Part shown: in pieces, positions 1 to 7,914 of the stretch | Layout of the letters: the number at the start of each line of letters is the position of its first letter | Numbering within the stretch: position 1 is the first letter of the stretch | Assembly: GCA_050013835.1 (NCBI GenBank) | Contig: JBEKEM010000007.1 | Location: 62,001 to 126,000, forward strand | Reading direction: 5' to 3' | From: Bog-793 sp050013835 | Lineage (GTDB): Bacteria; Actinomycetota; Acidimicrobiia; Acidimicrobiales; Bog-793 | Length of the DNA: 64,000 nt | The notes under the pieces: model-generated | Told to the model about the DNA's origin: nothing | The model's input: the letters and a program-made list of their open reading frames with translations, nothing else | The model's database searches: none | Program-made: the position numbers and the translations under genes

Positions 1-1609
1 TGACAATCGCACCGCACGGGCACTCGGCCACGCAGATGCCACAGCCCTTGCAGTAGTCGTAGTCGAAGGCGTACCGCTCGCCGGGCCCGAGCTTAGACAC
101 CGCGTTGTCGGGGCAGACGCCGTAGCAGTTGTCGCACTCGAAGCAGTTGCCGCAGGACAGGCACCGGCGCGCCTCGTAGAGCGCGTTCGACCCGTCGAGC
201 CCGCCGACGACCTCCTCGAAGCCGGTCTGGCGCCGCACGGCCTCGAGCTCGGGCTGGACCGTGCGCGGGGCGTCCGCGTAGTACCACGTGTTCAGCTTGT
301 CGAAGGCGGCGAGATTGTGGCGGGGCGCCGCCGCCTCCGGGGCGCCAGCGAGCCAACGGTCGATGTTGCGGGCGGCCCGCTTGCCGTGCCCTATGGCGAC
401 GGTCACCGTGCGGTCCGCCGGCACCATGTCGCCCCCGGCGAAGACGCCCGGCCGCCCGGTCATCAGGTGGGCATCGACCACGACCGCGCCGTCGCGCACC
501 TCGACGTCCTCGAGCGCCGCGAGCGGCGCGAGGTCGGCGTCCTGCCCGAGGGCGAGGATGACGCAGTCGGCGCCGAGCTCAGTGAACTCGCCGGTCGGCT
601 GCGGGAACCCCGCCGTGTCGAGCTCCATCTTCTCGATCACGATCCGGTCCCGGTTGACCCGGGCGATCGTCGAGAGCCAGCGCACCGTCACACCCTCGGC
701 GAGGGCCTCCTCCACCTCGACGGGATGGGCCGGCATCCGCTCCCGGTTGCGGCGGTAGACGATCACCGCCTCGGTGGCCCCCAGCCGCTTGGCGCTGCGG
801 GCCGCGTCCATCGCCGTGTCGCCGCCCCCGTAGACGACGACCCTGCGGCCGATCGCCGGCGGCTCGGCCGCCTCGGTGCCCGCCAGGAAAGCGAGGGCGT
901 CGAGAACCCGGGCCGAGTCGGCGGCGGGGATCTGCACCCGGTGCGAGAGCTGCGCACCGAAGGCGAGGTACGCCGCGTCGAAGCCGCCCTCCTCCATCGA
1001 ACCGGCGATGTCGGTCACCGCGAGACCGCACCTGATCACGACCCCGAGGTTGCCGATCTTGGCCACCTCGGCGTCGATCACCTCCCGGGGCAGGCGGTAC
1101 TTGGGGATTCCGTAGCGCAGCATCCCGCCCGGCCTGGGCGCAGCCTCGCGGATCTCCACCTCGTGTCCGAGGCGGGTGAGGTGGTAGGCGACGGAGAGGC
1201 CCGAGGGCCCGGCGCCCACGACGAGGACCCGGCGGCCCGAGGGGGCGGCGGGCGCGGGCAAGCGCCAGCCCTGGGCGATCGCCGCGTCGCCGAGGAACCG
1301 CTCGACGGCGTGGATCCCGACCGCCTCGTCGAGCTTGCCGCGGTTGCAGGCTGCCTCGCAGGGGTGGAAGCAGACCCGCCCGCAGATCGCCGGAAGGGGG
1401 TTGTCCTCGACGAGCGTGCGCCAGGCCGCCTCGTAGGAGCCGGCCTCGGCGTCGTACAACCAGTGCTGGATGTTCTCGCCGGCCGGGCAGGCGTCGTTGC
1501 AGGGCGGCAGGCGGTCGACGTAGACGGGCCGCTCAACCCGCCACGTCCCGGTGTGGTTCGCCCGGCTCGACCCGGCGTCGAGCGTGACCGCGAAGGGGAG
1601 CTCGCTCAT
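1..1609 (-). CDS. GltD-like NAD(P)H/FAD oxidoreductase fused to 2x[4Fe-4S] ferredoxin (partial at window edge)
   Basis: This is the last visible gene of the POR operon, with 536 codons before the window edge; the C-terminus is missing. The N-terminus has the glutamate-synthase small-subunit cysteine pattern (PPCNDACPAGENIQ, residues 36-49, then CFHPCEAAC around residue 80) for N-terminal FeS clusters. An FAD Rossmann motif, VVGAGPSG, lies near residue 128, and a second NAD(P) dinucleotide fold with GGGDTAMDA follows. From about residue 483 come two ferredoxin-type motifs (CLSCGNCFECDNC..CP and CKGCGICVAECP). The ATG at 1609 overlaps the porB stop as ATGA. Inference: it passes electrons between NAD(P)H and the POR ferredoxin site and replaces a separate PorD. 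The alternative is a free-standing NADPH:ferredoxin oxidoreductase that merely shares the operon. Confidence 0.88.
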   Translation of the reverse strand, partial: MSELPFAVTLDAGSSRANHTGTWRVERPVYVDRLPPCNDACPAGENIQHWLYDAEAGSYEAAWRTLVEDNPLPAICGRVCFHPCEAACNRGKLDEAVGIHAVERFLGDAAIAQGWRLPAPAAPSGRRVLVVGAGPSGLSVAYHLTRLGHEVEIREAAPRPGGMLRYGIPKYRLPREVIDAEVAKIGNLGVVIRCGLAVTDIAGSMEEGGFDAAYLAFGAQLSHRVQIPAADSARVLDALAFLAGTEAAEPPAIGRRVVVYGGGDTAMDAARSAKRLGATEAVIVYRRNRERMPAHPVEVEEALAEGVTVRWLSTIARVNRDRIVIEKMELDTAGFPQPTGEFTELGADCVILALGQDADLAPLAALEDVEVRDGAVVVDAHLMTGRPGVFAGGDMVPADRTVTVAIGHGKRAARNIDRWLAGAPEAAAPRHNLAAFDKLNTWYYADAPRTVQPELEAVRRQTGFEEVVGGLDGSNALYEARRCLSCGNCFECDNCYGVCPDNAVSKLGPGERYAFDYDYCKGCGICVAECPCGAIV

Positions 1610-2616
1610 CTTCCCTCCTCCGGGGGCAGGCCGAGCAGACCGAAGCGGCGAATGTTGCGATCGGCGATCGCCTGGATGCGGGCGATGTCGTCGGTGCGTG
1701 GCGGCTCGGCAAAGAGGTGGGCGAACCGCCGCTGGGGCCGCAGGTACGCCTCGACCCGGACCGGACGGCGGATCGGCGTCGTGGCCAGGATCTCCCCGTG
1801 GGCCGCCTCGAACAGCGGGAAGAGTCCCGTCTCGCAGGCGAGGCGGGCGAGGCGGATGGTGTCCCGGGAGGCTGATCCCCAGCCGAGCGGGCACGGGACG
1901 AGGACGTGCAGGTAGCGCGCGCCGCGCAGCCCCATCGCCCGTTCGACCTTGGCCTCGAGGTCGTGGAGGTCGGCGACGGAGGCCGTGGCGACGTAGGGGA
2001 TCTCGTGCGCCATCGCGAGCAGCGGGAGGTTCTTGCCCTGGCCAAAGGCGTTGCCCGGCTCGCGTCCAATCGCCTCGGTCGTCGCGGTGCGTGCTGCGGC
2101 GGGAGTCGCGCCCGAGCGCTGCACGCCAGTGTTCATGTACGCCTGGTTGTCGTAGCAGACGAACAGGACGTCGTCGTTGCGCTCGAACATGCCCGAGAGA
2201 CAGCCGAAGCCGATGTCGGCGGCTCCCCCGTCGCCCGCCTGGGCGATGACGCGGGTCGCCGTTTCGCCGCGCACCTTCAAGGCCGCGGCGACCCCCGTCG
2301 CGACTGCGGCCGCGTTGCCGAACAGCGAGTGCATCCAGGCGACCTGCCAGGAGGTCTCGGGATACGGCGTCGAGAAGACCTCCAGGCAACCCGTGGCGTT
2401 GACGACGACAAGTTTCCGGTCCGTCGCGGCGAGTGCGGCGTCGAGGACGTAGCGGGCGCCGAGCGCCTCGCCGCACCCCTGGCAGGCCCGGTGGCCCGAC
2501 GTGAGGGCGTTCGGGCGCACGCGGTCGGACTGCACGGTGCGCAGGTGCGGGTCGACGAGGCGGTTTCCGACGGCGAAACTGCCGACTTGGTAGAACTTGA
2601 TCGTCTGCTCGGTCAC
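1606..2616 (-). CDS. porB: 2-oxoacid:ferredoxin oxidoreductase, beta (TPP-binding) subunit
   Basis: 336 aa, the usual size for a PorB-type beta subunit, which binds thiamine diphosphate and one [4Fe-4S] cluster. Cysteine ligands are visible at C45 and C48 (HRACQGCGE), C77 (NATGCLEV) and one near residue 211 (VPCPLGWG). The TPP/Mg motif GDGGAADIG starts at residue 128, with the partner Asn in CYDNQAYMNTG (156-164). The gene lies 9 nt after porA and overlaps the next gene by 4 bp, so it is co-translated. The substrate is most likely pyruvate, but the beta subunit alone does not exclude 2-oxoglutarate or branched 2-oxoacids. Confidence 0.93.
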   Translation of the reverse strand: MTEQTIKFYQVGSFAVGNRLVDPHLRTVQSDRVRPNALTSGHRACQGCGEALGARYVLDAALAATDRKLVVVNATGCLEVFSTPYPETSWQVAWMHSLFGNAAAVATGVAAALKVRGETATRVIAQAGDGGAADIGFGCLSGMFERNDDVLFVCYDNQAYMNTGVQRSGATPAAARTATTEAIGREPGNAFGQGKNLPLLAMAHEIPYVATASVADLHDLEAKVERAMGLRGARYLHVLVPCPLGWGSASRDTIRLARLACETGLFPLFEAAHGEILATTPIRRPVRVEAYLRPQRRFAHLFAEPPRTDDIARIQAIADRNIRRFGLLGLPPEEGR

Positions 2617-2625
2617 AGGCTCTCC

Positions 2626-3879
2626 CTAGACGATCCGCGCCGCCGACTCGCGCACGTCGCGCAGCACCCGCTCGACGCTCGGAGCCGTGCGGGGATCCTG
2701 CGCCATCCGGGCGAGCTCCCGGTCGACGACCCCCCGGTCGAGGTCGAGGAAGCTCACCCGGTCGAGCTCACCGCGGATCGCCTCGCCAAAGACCCGGCGC
2801 AGCGCGGCCTCGGTGATCGCCCGGCCGCCGAGCCCGGCGACGACCGTGTAGGTCCTCGTCCCTCGGTCCGAGACGAGGGCGTCCACGTCGGCGCCGAGGA
2901 TGCCCCGGCCGCCGATGGCGAAGGCCTTCTCCACGACGACAACGCGGTGGGCGTCCTCGAGCGCCTCGGCGAGCGCCTGCTCCGGGTACGGCCGGAACGT
3001 CGTCAGGCTGACGACACCGATCTTGGTGCCCTGCTCGCGCATCTGGTCGACGACGTCCTTGATGGTCCCGACGATCGAGCCCAGCGCGACGACGGTCGTC
3101 TCGGCATCCTCGTTGCGGTAGGCCGAGACGAGGCCGCCGCTCGGGCGCCCGAGGACGCGCTCGAACTCGGAGGCGAGCTCCGGGATGCGGTCGAGCGCCT
3201 CGAGCTGGCGGGCCTGGGCGAGGTAGCGGACCTCGGTGAAGGCCTCCGGCCCGACCATCGCGCCGATCGAGACCGGCGCGGCGGGATCGAGGACCTGCTG
3301 GGGCGCGAACGGCGGCAGGAACCGGTCAACCTGCTCCTGGGTGGGGATCTCGACGCGTTCCACGGCGTGGGTGAGGATGAAGCCGTCCATGCAGACCATC
3401 ACCGGCGCGCTGAGCTCCTCGGCGAGGCGGAAGGCTTGGATGTGCAGGTCGACCGCTTCCTGGTTCGTCTCGGCGAAGAGCTGGATCCACCCCGAGTCCC
3501 GCAGCGCCATCGCGTCGGAGTGGTCGTTCCAGATGTTGATCGGTGCGCCCACGGCCCGGTTCGCCACGGTCATCACGATCGGCAGCCCGAGACCGGAGGC
3601 GTTGAAGACCGCCTCCGCCATGTAGAGCAGCCCCTGGCTCGACGTCGCCGTGTAGGCCCGGACCCCCGCCGCCGAGGCGCCAATCGAGACCGACATCGCG
3701 GCGAACTCTGACTCGACGTTGATGAACTCGCACGACCGCAGCCGCCCCGACTTCACGAGCGCCCCGACGCCCTCGATGATGTGGGTCTGCGGCGAGATCG
3801 GGTAGGCGCAGACCACCCTCGGCCGGCACAGCGCCACCGACTCGCCGACGGCCCGCGACCCTTCAATCTGGCGCAGCAC
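2626..3879 (-). CDS. porA: 2-oxoacid:ferredoxin oxidoreductase, alpha subunit
   Basis: 417 aa. The pyrimidine-binding alpha domain is recognisable from AYPISPQTHI (residues 25-34), the conserved Glu in NVESEFAAM (54-62) and TATSSQG (78-84). The length matches PorA of heterotetrameric pyruvate synthase (about 390-410 aa) rather than the fused gamma-alpha subunit of KorA-type enzymes. This supports a pyruvate:ferredoxin oxidoreductase that makes acetyl-CoA, CO2 and reduced ferredoxin reversibly. Its first 17 bp overlap the end of porG, which indicates translational coupling. Cytoplasmic. Confidence 0.93.
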   Translation of the reverse strand: MLRQIEGSRAVGESVALCRPRVVCAYPISPQTHIIEGVGALVKSGRLRSCEFINVESEFAAMSVSIGASAAGVRAYTATSSQGLLYMAEAVFNASGLGLPIVMTVANRAVGAPINIWNDHSDAMALRDSGWIQLFAETNQEAVDLHIQAFRLAEELSAPVMVCMDGFILTHAVERVEIPTQEQVDRFLPPFAPQQVLDPAAPVSIGAMVGPEAFTEVRYLAQARQLEALDRIPELASEFERVLGRPSGGLVSAYRNEDAETTVVALGSIVGTIKDVVDQMREQGTKIGVVSLTTFRPYPEQALAEALEDAHRVVVVEKAFAIGGRGILGADVDALVSDRGTRTYTVVAGLGGRAITEAALRRVFGEAIRGELDRVSFLDLDRGVVDRELARMAQDPRTAPSVERVLRDVRESAARIV

Positions 3880-4474
3880 CGACGGACCTCCTCTCCAGCG
3901 TCGCGGCGCCCTCCAGCTCGGCGCGTGTCTGATTGAACGCCTCTGTCACGGCCGTGACGTTGCCTTCTCGCATCGGCCCCGAGAAGCGGTCCTCGATCGC
4001 GGTGACGACCGCCGCGAGCGAGACCGCGCCGGTGAGCGCGGCGAAGCCGCCGAGCAGCACGGCGTTGGGCAACGGCCGGCCGAGGTGCTGCAGGGCGATC
4101 TCCGTCGCCCGCAGCGTGAGCACGTGACCCTTGGGCAGTTCGGCGACGAAGCCGGCGACCCCGATCTCCGCGAGGGACTTCTTCGTGTTGACGAGCACGT
4201 AGCCCTGGGGTCTCAGTCCGGAGAACAGACCCACCTGATGGAGCAGCGTCGCATCCTGAATCACGAGCGCGTCGGGCTCGTCGATCGGCGACCTCGTCCT
4301 GATCTCCCGTTCGCTAATGCGGCAGAACGACACGACCGGGGCGCCGGTGCGCTCGGAGCCGAAACTCGGGAAGGCCTGGGCGTGGCGACCGTCGTTGAAG
4401 GCCGCCACGGCGAGCAGCTCCGCCGCGGTGACCACGCCCTGTCCGCCCCGCCCGTGGATCCGAACCTGGAACAT
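3863..4474 (-). CDS. porG: 2-oxoacid:ferredoxin oxidoreductase, gamma subunit
   Basis: 203 aa, first gene of the por operon. The gamma-subunit signature IHGRGGQGVVTAAELLA begins at residue 5, followed by PSFGSERTGAPVVSF (family pattern SFGPERRGAP), which binds the CoA/TPP interface. The frame stays open upstream to 4591, but that extension is arginine-rich and unlike the family. I chose ATG 4474 because the conserved domain starts immediately and GAGG lies 8 nt upstream. The upstream region 4475-4681 is shared with the divergent hydrogenase operon. Confidence 0.9.
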   Translation of the reverse strand: MFQVRIHGRGGQGVVTAAELLAVAAFNDGRHAQAFPSFGSERTGAPVVSFCRISEREIRTRSPIDEPDALVIQDATLLHQVGLFSGLRPQGYVLVNTKKSLAEIGVAGFVAELPKGHVLTLRATEIALQHLGRPLPNAVLLGGFAALTGAVSLAAVVTAIEDRFSGPMREGNVTAVTEAFNQTRAELEGAATLERRSVGAAPD

Positions 4475-4648
4475 CCGCAGCCTCGCTGTCCGTCGGCGGG
4501 ATACCTCACCCCGGGACCGCCATCGGCCCTTCCGCTCGTTTCGACCCGATGCTCGCGTCGGACCGCCGCGCCAACCAGGGTCGATTGTCACAAGGCCCCC
4601 GGGCTTTGGCCCACAGCTCGGGGGCGAGGAATGGGTCCATTGGTCCTT

Positions 4649-4664
4649 CCGTCCGGGTGGACGG
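4649..4664. promoter_or_regulatory. Inverted repeat in the por/hyd divergent promoter
   Basis: CCGTCC-GGGT-GGACGG is a perfect 6-bp inverted repeat with a 4-bp spacer, 18 bp before the hydB start codon. A possible -10 (TAACGT, 4670-4675) lies 6 nt before GTG 4682, so hydB may be leaderless and the repeat would sit just upstream of the -10. No regulator is identified. It is an operator candidate only. Confidence 0.35.
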
Positions 4665-4681
4665 GGCCCTAACGTGACGGC

Positions 4682-5833
4682 GTGCCCTCCCCCGACGCAG
4701 TCATCATCGACGCGAACGGGGTCGACTCGCTCATCACGTCCCTAGGGTCCCAGGGCTATCGCGTCATGGGCCCGGTCGTCGTCAACGGTGCCATCGTCCA
4801 TCGCGAGGTCCAGTCGGCCGAGGAAATCCCGGTCGGCTGGCACGACTCGCAGCAGCCGGGTTCCTACCGGCTGAAGAGGACGGACGACGACGAGGCGTTC
4901 GGGTGGGCGGTCGGTCCCGAGTCGTTCAAGCAGTCCGTCTTCCCCTCGAGCGCGGTCCTCTGGCGGGCCCGGCGCGACGGTCAGGACGTCACCGTCGAGC
5001 CGGCCGTCGACGACGCCCGACCCGAGGCCTTCTTCGGCGCCCGGCCCTGTGAGGTCGCGGCGCTCGATGTCCTCGGCGGCGTGCTCGCCGGGGCATCCCG
5101 GCCGGATCCGCTGTTCACGCGGAGGCGCGGGGCGGCCTTCGTCGTCGCCGTGGAGTGCGGGCGCCCCGCCGCGACGTGCTTTTGTGCCTCGATGGGCAGC
5201 GGTCCCGGGGCCGCGTCGGGCTTCGACCTGGCCCTGACGGAGCTCGCCGGCCGTGACCACCGCTTCCTCGTCCGGGTGGGCTCCGAGCGTGGCGCCGCTG
5301 TGCTGGCGGGGGTCGCCTCCCGTCCCGCCGGCGCCGAGGATCTCCGCGGCCGCGAGGAGGTCCTCGCCCGCGCCGCCGCGGCGATCACGCGGACGCTCGA
5401 CGCCGACGCCGCGCCCGCTCTGCTCGCCCGCAACCTCGAGCACCCCCGCTGGGAGGACGTCGCCACCCGCTGCCTCGCCTGCGGCAACTGCACCCTCGTG
5501 TGCCCGACCTGCTTCTGCGCCGCCGTCGAGGAGAAGACCGACCTCGCCGGTGCCGTCGAGCAGACCCGGCGCTGGGATTCGTGCTTCGACCTCGCCCACT
5601 CCTACCTCCACGGCGGCTCCGTACGCGTCTCCACTCGCTCCCGGTACCGCCAGTGGATGACCCACAAGCTTTCGACCTGGGTCGACCAGTTCGGGAACTC
5701 GGGCTGCGTCGGCTGCGGCCGCTGCATCACCTGGTGCCCGGTGGGCATCGACATCACCGAGGAGCTCGCGGCGATCGCCTCGAGCGACAGCGCGACCAAG
5801 ACGGACGAACCCACCGCGGTTCGAGACAGGTAG
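4682..5833 (+). CDS. hydB: Group 3b [NiFe]-hydrogenase (sulfhydrogenase-type) beta subunit, 4Fe-4S dicluster protein
   Basis: 383 aa, first gene of the hydrogenase operon. It is the iron-sulfur electron-relay subunit that links the NiFe catalytic dimer to the flavin subunit. Two ferredoxin-like motifs are visible: CLACGNCTLVCPTCFC from residue 264 and CVGCGRCITWCPVGID from residue 342. Further cysteines lie around residue 157 (ECGRPAATCFC). Length and order match HydB of HydBGDA enzymes. The start is GTG 4682 with no evident Shine-Dalgarno; a TAACGT -10 lies 6 nt upstream, so the mRNA may be leaderless. It is divergent from the por operon. Confidence 0.9.
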   Translation: MPSPDAVIIDANGVDSLITSLGSQGYRVMGPVVVNGAIVHREVQSAEEIPVGWHDSQQPGSYRLKRTDDDEAFGWAVGPESFKQSVFPSSAVLWRARRDGQDVTVEPAVDDARPEAFFGARPCEVAALDVLGGVLAGASRPDPLFTRRRGAAFVVAVECGRPAATCFCASMGSGPGAASGFDLALTELAGRDHRFLVRVGSERGAAVLAGVASRPAGAEDLRGREEVLARAAAAITRTLDADAAPALLARNLEHPRWEDVATRCLACGNCTLVCPTCFCAAVEEKTDLAGAVEQTRRWDSCFDLAHSYLHGGSVRVSTRSRYRQWMTHKLSTWVDQFGNSGCVGCGRCITWCPVGIDITEELAAIASSDSATKTDEPTAVRDR

Positions 5834-5838
5834 GCACG

Positions 5839-6306
5839 ATGGAAGAGATGAGAGATCTCATCGCCAACAACTCGCTTTTCGCCGGACTCCCCGACTCGAC
5901 GGTCGAACTCGCCGTCGGTTGCGCGCAGAACGTCGCCTTCGAACCCGGCGCCCGCATCCTCGTGGAGGGCGAGCCGGCCGACACGCTGTACCTCCTGCGC
6001 CGTGGGCGGGTCTCCCTCCAGGTGCAACGCCCCTCGGGCAAGCCGCTCGTCATCGAGACCATCGGCCCCAACAGCGTCCTCGGCTGGTCCTGGCTCGTGC
6101 CGCCTTACCGCTGGCAGTTCGACGGTGTGGCGATCGACCCGGTCGGTGCCGTCGCGATCGACGGCACGTGCCTGCGGGCCAAGGCCGACGCCGATCCCGT
6201 CTTCGGCTACGCGTTGTTGCAGCGCATCAGCGGCGTGCTCCTCAGCCGGTTGCAGGCGACCCGCGTCCGGCTCCTCGACCTCTACGGGCACAGCCTTGAT
6301 GACTGA
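5839..6306 (+). CDS. Stand-alone cyclic-nucleotide-binding (CAP-ED) domain protein in the hydrogenase operon
   Basis: 155 aa. The whole protein is a Crp/Fnr-type effector domain: a beta-roll with PGARILVEGEPADTLYLLRRG (residues 36-56) and a later PGRxx-like region, ending in a helix (QRISGVLLSRLQATR). There is no C-terminal helix-turn-helix, so it should not bind DNA. The ATG at 5839 lies 5 nt after hydB, and the 3' end overlaps hydG by 8 bp, so it is made together with the hydrogenase subunits. Inference: an allosteric or structural partner of HydB/HydG. Whether it binds cAMP, another ligand or nothing cannot be told from sequence. Confidence 0.88.
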   Translation: MEEMRDLIANNSLFAGLPDSTVELAVGCAQNVAFEPGARILVEGEPADTLYLLRRGRVSLQVQRPSGKPLVIETIGPNSVLGWSWLVPPYRWQFDGVAIDPVGAVAIDGTCLRAKADADPVFGYALLQRISGVLLSRLQATRVRLLDLYGHSLDD

Positions 6307-7144
6307 GACGCGGCCAGCCGTGCCGGGACCCTTCGTACCGTCCCCCTACCGGGTCGTCGATCGCAGGACCGAGACCTCGGACGTCACAACCTTGTGGCTC
6401 GAGCCGGTCGACCAGCCGATCGCGCCGTTCAGGGCGGGACAGTTCAACATGCTGACGGCCTTCGGCATCGGCGAGGTCGCCATTTCGATCAGCTCGGCCC
6501 CCGGCGCACCCGGTGCCATCGAGCACACGGTCCGCGACGTGGGCGCAGTGAGCCACGCGCTCGCCTCCTCGGAGGTGGGCACCGTCGTCGGGGTTCGCGG
6601 CCCGTTCGGCACGGACTGGGGACTCGAGAGCCTCGAGGGAGTCGACGTCATGGTCGTGGTCGGCGGCATCGGCCTCGCGCCGCTGCGCGGCGCGATGCGC
6701 TACCTGGCGGAGAACCCGTCGCCGGGGCGCAAGGTCGCCCTGCGCGTCGGGGCGCGCCTTCCGGACCAGATCGTGTTCCCCGAGGAGATGGAGCGCTGGG
6801 GCCAGATGGGCGTCGACGTCGAGGTGACGGTCGACGTCGCCGACACCGGGTGGACCGGCAACGTCGGCGTCGTCACCCAGATCCTGAAAGAGCTCCCCTT
6901 CGACGGTGCCGGCGCCGTCGCCCTCGTCTGCGGGCCCGAGATCATGATGCGCTTCAGCGCGCGCTCGCTCATCGACCTTGGCGTCAAGCCGGAGAACATC
7001 AGGGTCTCGCTCGAGCGCAACATGCAGTGCGGCATCGCGCTCTGCGGGCACTGCCAACTCGGACCGTACCTGCTCTGCCGGGACGGGCCCGTCGTGCCCT
7101 ACGCGCCGCTGGCGGCGGAGCTGATCACGGAGATCGAGAGATGA
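6299..7144 (+). CDS. hydG: Group 3b [NiFe]-hydrogenase gamma subunit, FAD/NAD(P)-binding
   Basis: 281 aa, ferredoxin-reductase-like. It has an N-terminal FAD barrel (RAGQFNMLTAFG near residue 44), an NAD(P)-binding fold with VVGGIGLAPLRG near residue 120, and a C-terminal [2Fe-2S] cysteine set at 244, 249, 252 and 260 (PyrK-like CGIALCGHCQLGPYLLC). In the family this subunit transfers electrons between the FeS chain and NADP(H). Frames upstream of 6299 are antisense or out-of-frame extensions; ATG 6299 begins the conserved domain and overlaps the cNMP gene by 8 bp. The stop overlaps hydD as ATGA. Confidence 0.9.
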   Translation: MTETRPAVPGPFVPSPYRVVDRRTETSDVTTLWLEPVDQPIAPFRAGQFNMLTAFGIGEVAISISSAPGAPGAIEHTVRDVGAVSHALASSEVGTVVGVRGPFGTDWGLESLEGVDVMVVVGGIGLAPLRGAMRYLAENPSPGRKVALRVGARLPDQIVFPEEMERWGQMGVDVEVTVDVADTGWTGNVGVVTQILKELPFDGAGAVALVCGPEIMMRFSARSLIDLGVKPENIRVSLERNMQCGIALCGHCQLGPYLLCRDGPVVPYAPLAAELITEIER

Positions 7145-7914
7145 CCAACCGACCGACACTCGCCGTTTGGAAGTTCGCCTCGTGCGACGGCTGCCAACTC
7201 GGCATCCTCGACCTCGAGGACGAGCTGCTCGCCCTGGTGGGCGCCGTCCAGGTCGCCAGTTTCACCGAGATGACGAGCGCCGTGATCGACGGGCCCTACG
7301 ACGTCTCACTCGTCGAGGGCTCGATCACCACCGCCGACGACGCCGACCGGATCCTCGCCGTGCGCGAGGCATCGGGACTGCTCGTCACGATCGGGGCGTG
7401 CGCGACGGCGGGCGGCATCCAGGCGCTCCGCAACTACGCCGATGTCGGCCAGTACACCTCGACCGTCTACGCCCATCCGGAGTACATCTCGACGCTCGCC
7501 GAGAGCAGCCCGATCTCGGCGTACGTGAAGGTCGACCTGGAGCTACGCGGCTGCCCGATCAACCGCTACCAGCTCGTCGAGGTCGTCACGGCGCTGCTCG
7601 CCGGGCGCCGCCCGGTGATCCCCGGCTACAGCGTGTGCGAGGAGTGCAAGACGGCCGGCAACCTCTGCGTCCTCGTCGCCCACGGCACACCGTGTCTCGG
7701 GCCGGTGACACGCGCCGGTTGCGGGGCGCTGTGCCCCGCGGTCAACCGCGGCTGCTACGGCTGCTTCGGGCCGGCGAACACCACGAACACCGGGTCGCTC
7801 GCTGGGCGGCTCGCCGATCTGGGCACGTCCGAGCGGGGGATTTCGCGGCTGTTCCGGACGTTCAACTCCGCCGCAACCGAGTTCTCAAAGGAGAGTCTCG
7901 AGCATGACGCCTAG
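7141..7914 (+). CDS. hydD: Group 3b [NiFe]-hydrogenase delta (small) subunit
   Basis: 257 aa. This is the NuoB-like small subunit with the proximal [4Fe-4S] ligands: CDGCQLG (C15, C18), GACATAGG near residue 92, a Cys-Pro in RGCPINRYQ, and a C-terminal cysteine-rich part (VCEECKTAGNLC, GALCPAVNRGCYGCFG). It pairs with HydA to form the catalytic dimer. There is no Tat signal, as expected for a cytoplasmic group 3 enzyme. It has a 4-bp overlap with hydG and an 11-bp overlap with hydA. Confidence 0.93.
   Translation: MTNRPTLAVWKFASCDGCQLGILDLEDELLALVGAVQVASFTEMTSAVIDGPYDVSLVEGSITTADDADRILAVREASGLLVTIGACATAGGIQALRNYADVGQYTSTVYAHPEYISTLAESSPISAYVKVDLELRGCPINRYQLVEVVTALLAGRRPVIPGYSVCEECKTAGNLCVLVAHGTPCLGPVTRAGCGALCPAVNRGCYGCFGPANTTNTGSLAGRLADLGTSERGISRLFRTFNSAATEFSKESLEHDA

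Noticed and set aside
1906..3711. 601-codon plus-strand frame opposite the por genes
   Set aside because: Antisense shadow of porA and porB, which have clear motifs and an operon context.
4475..4591. Longer N-terminus for porG
   Set aside because: The 39 extra residues are Arg-rich, unlike the family; ATG 4474 has a good Shine-Dalgarno.
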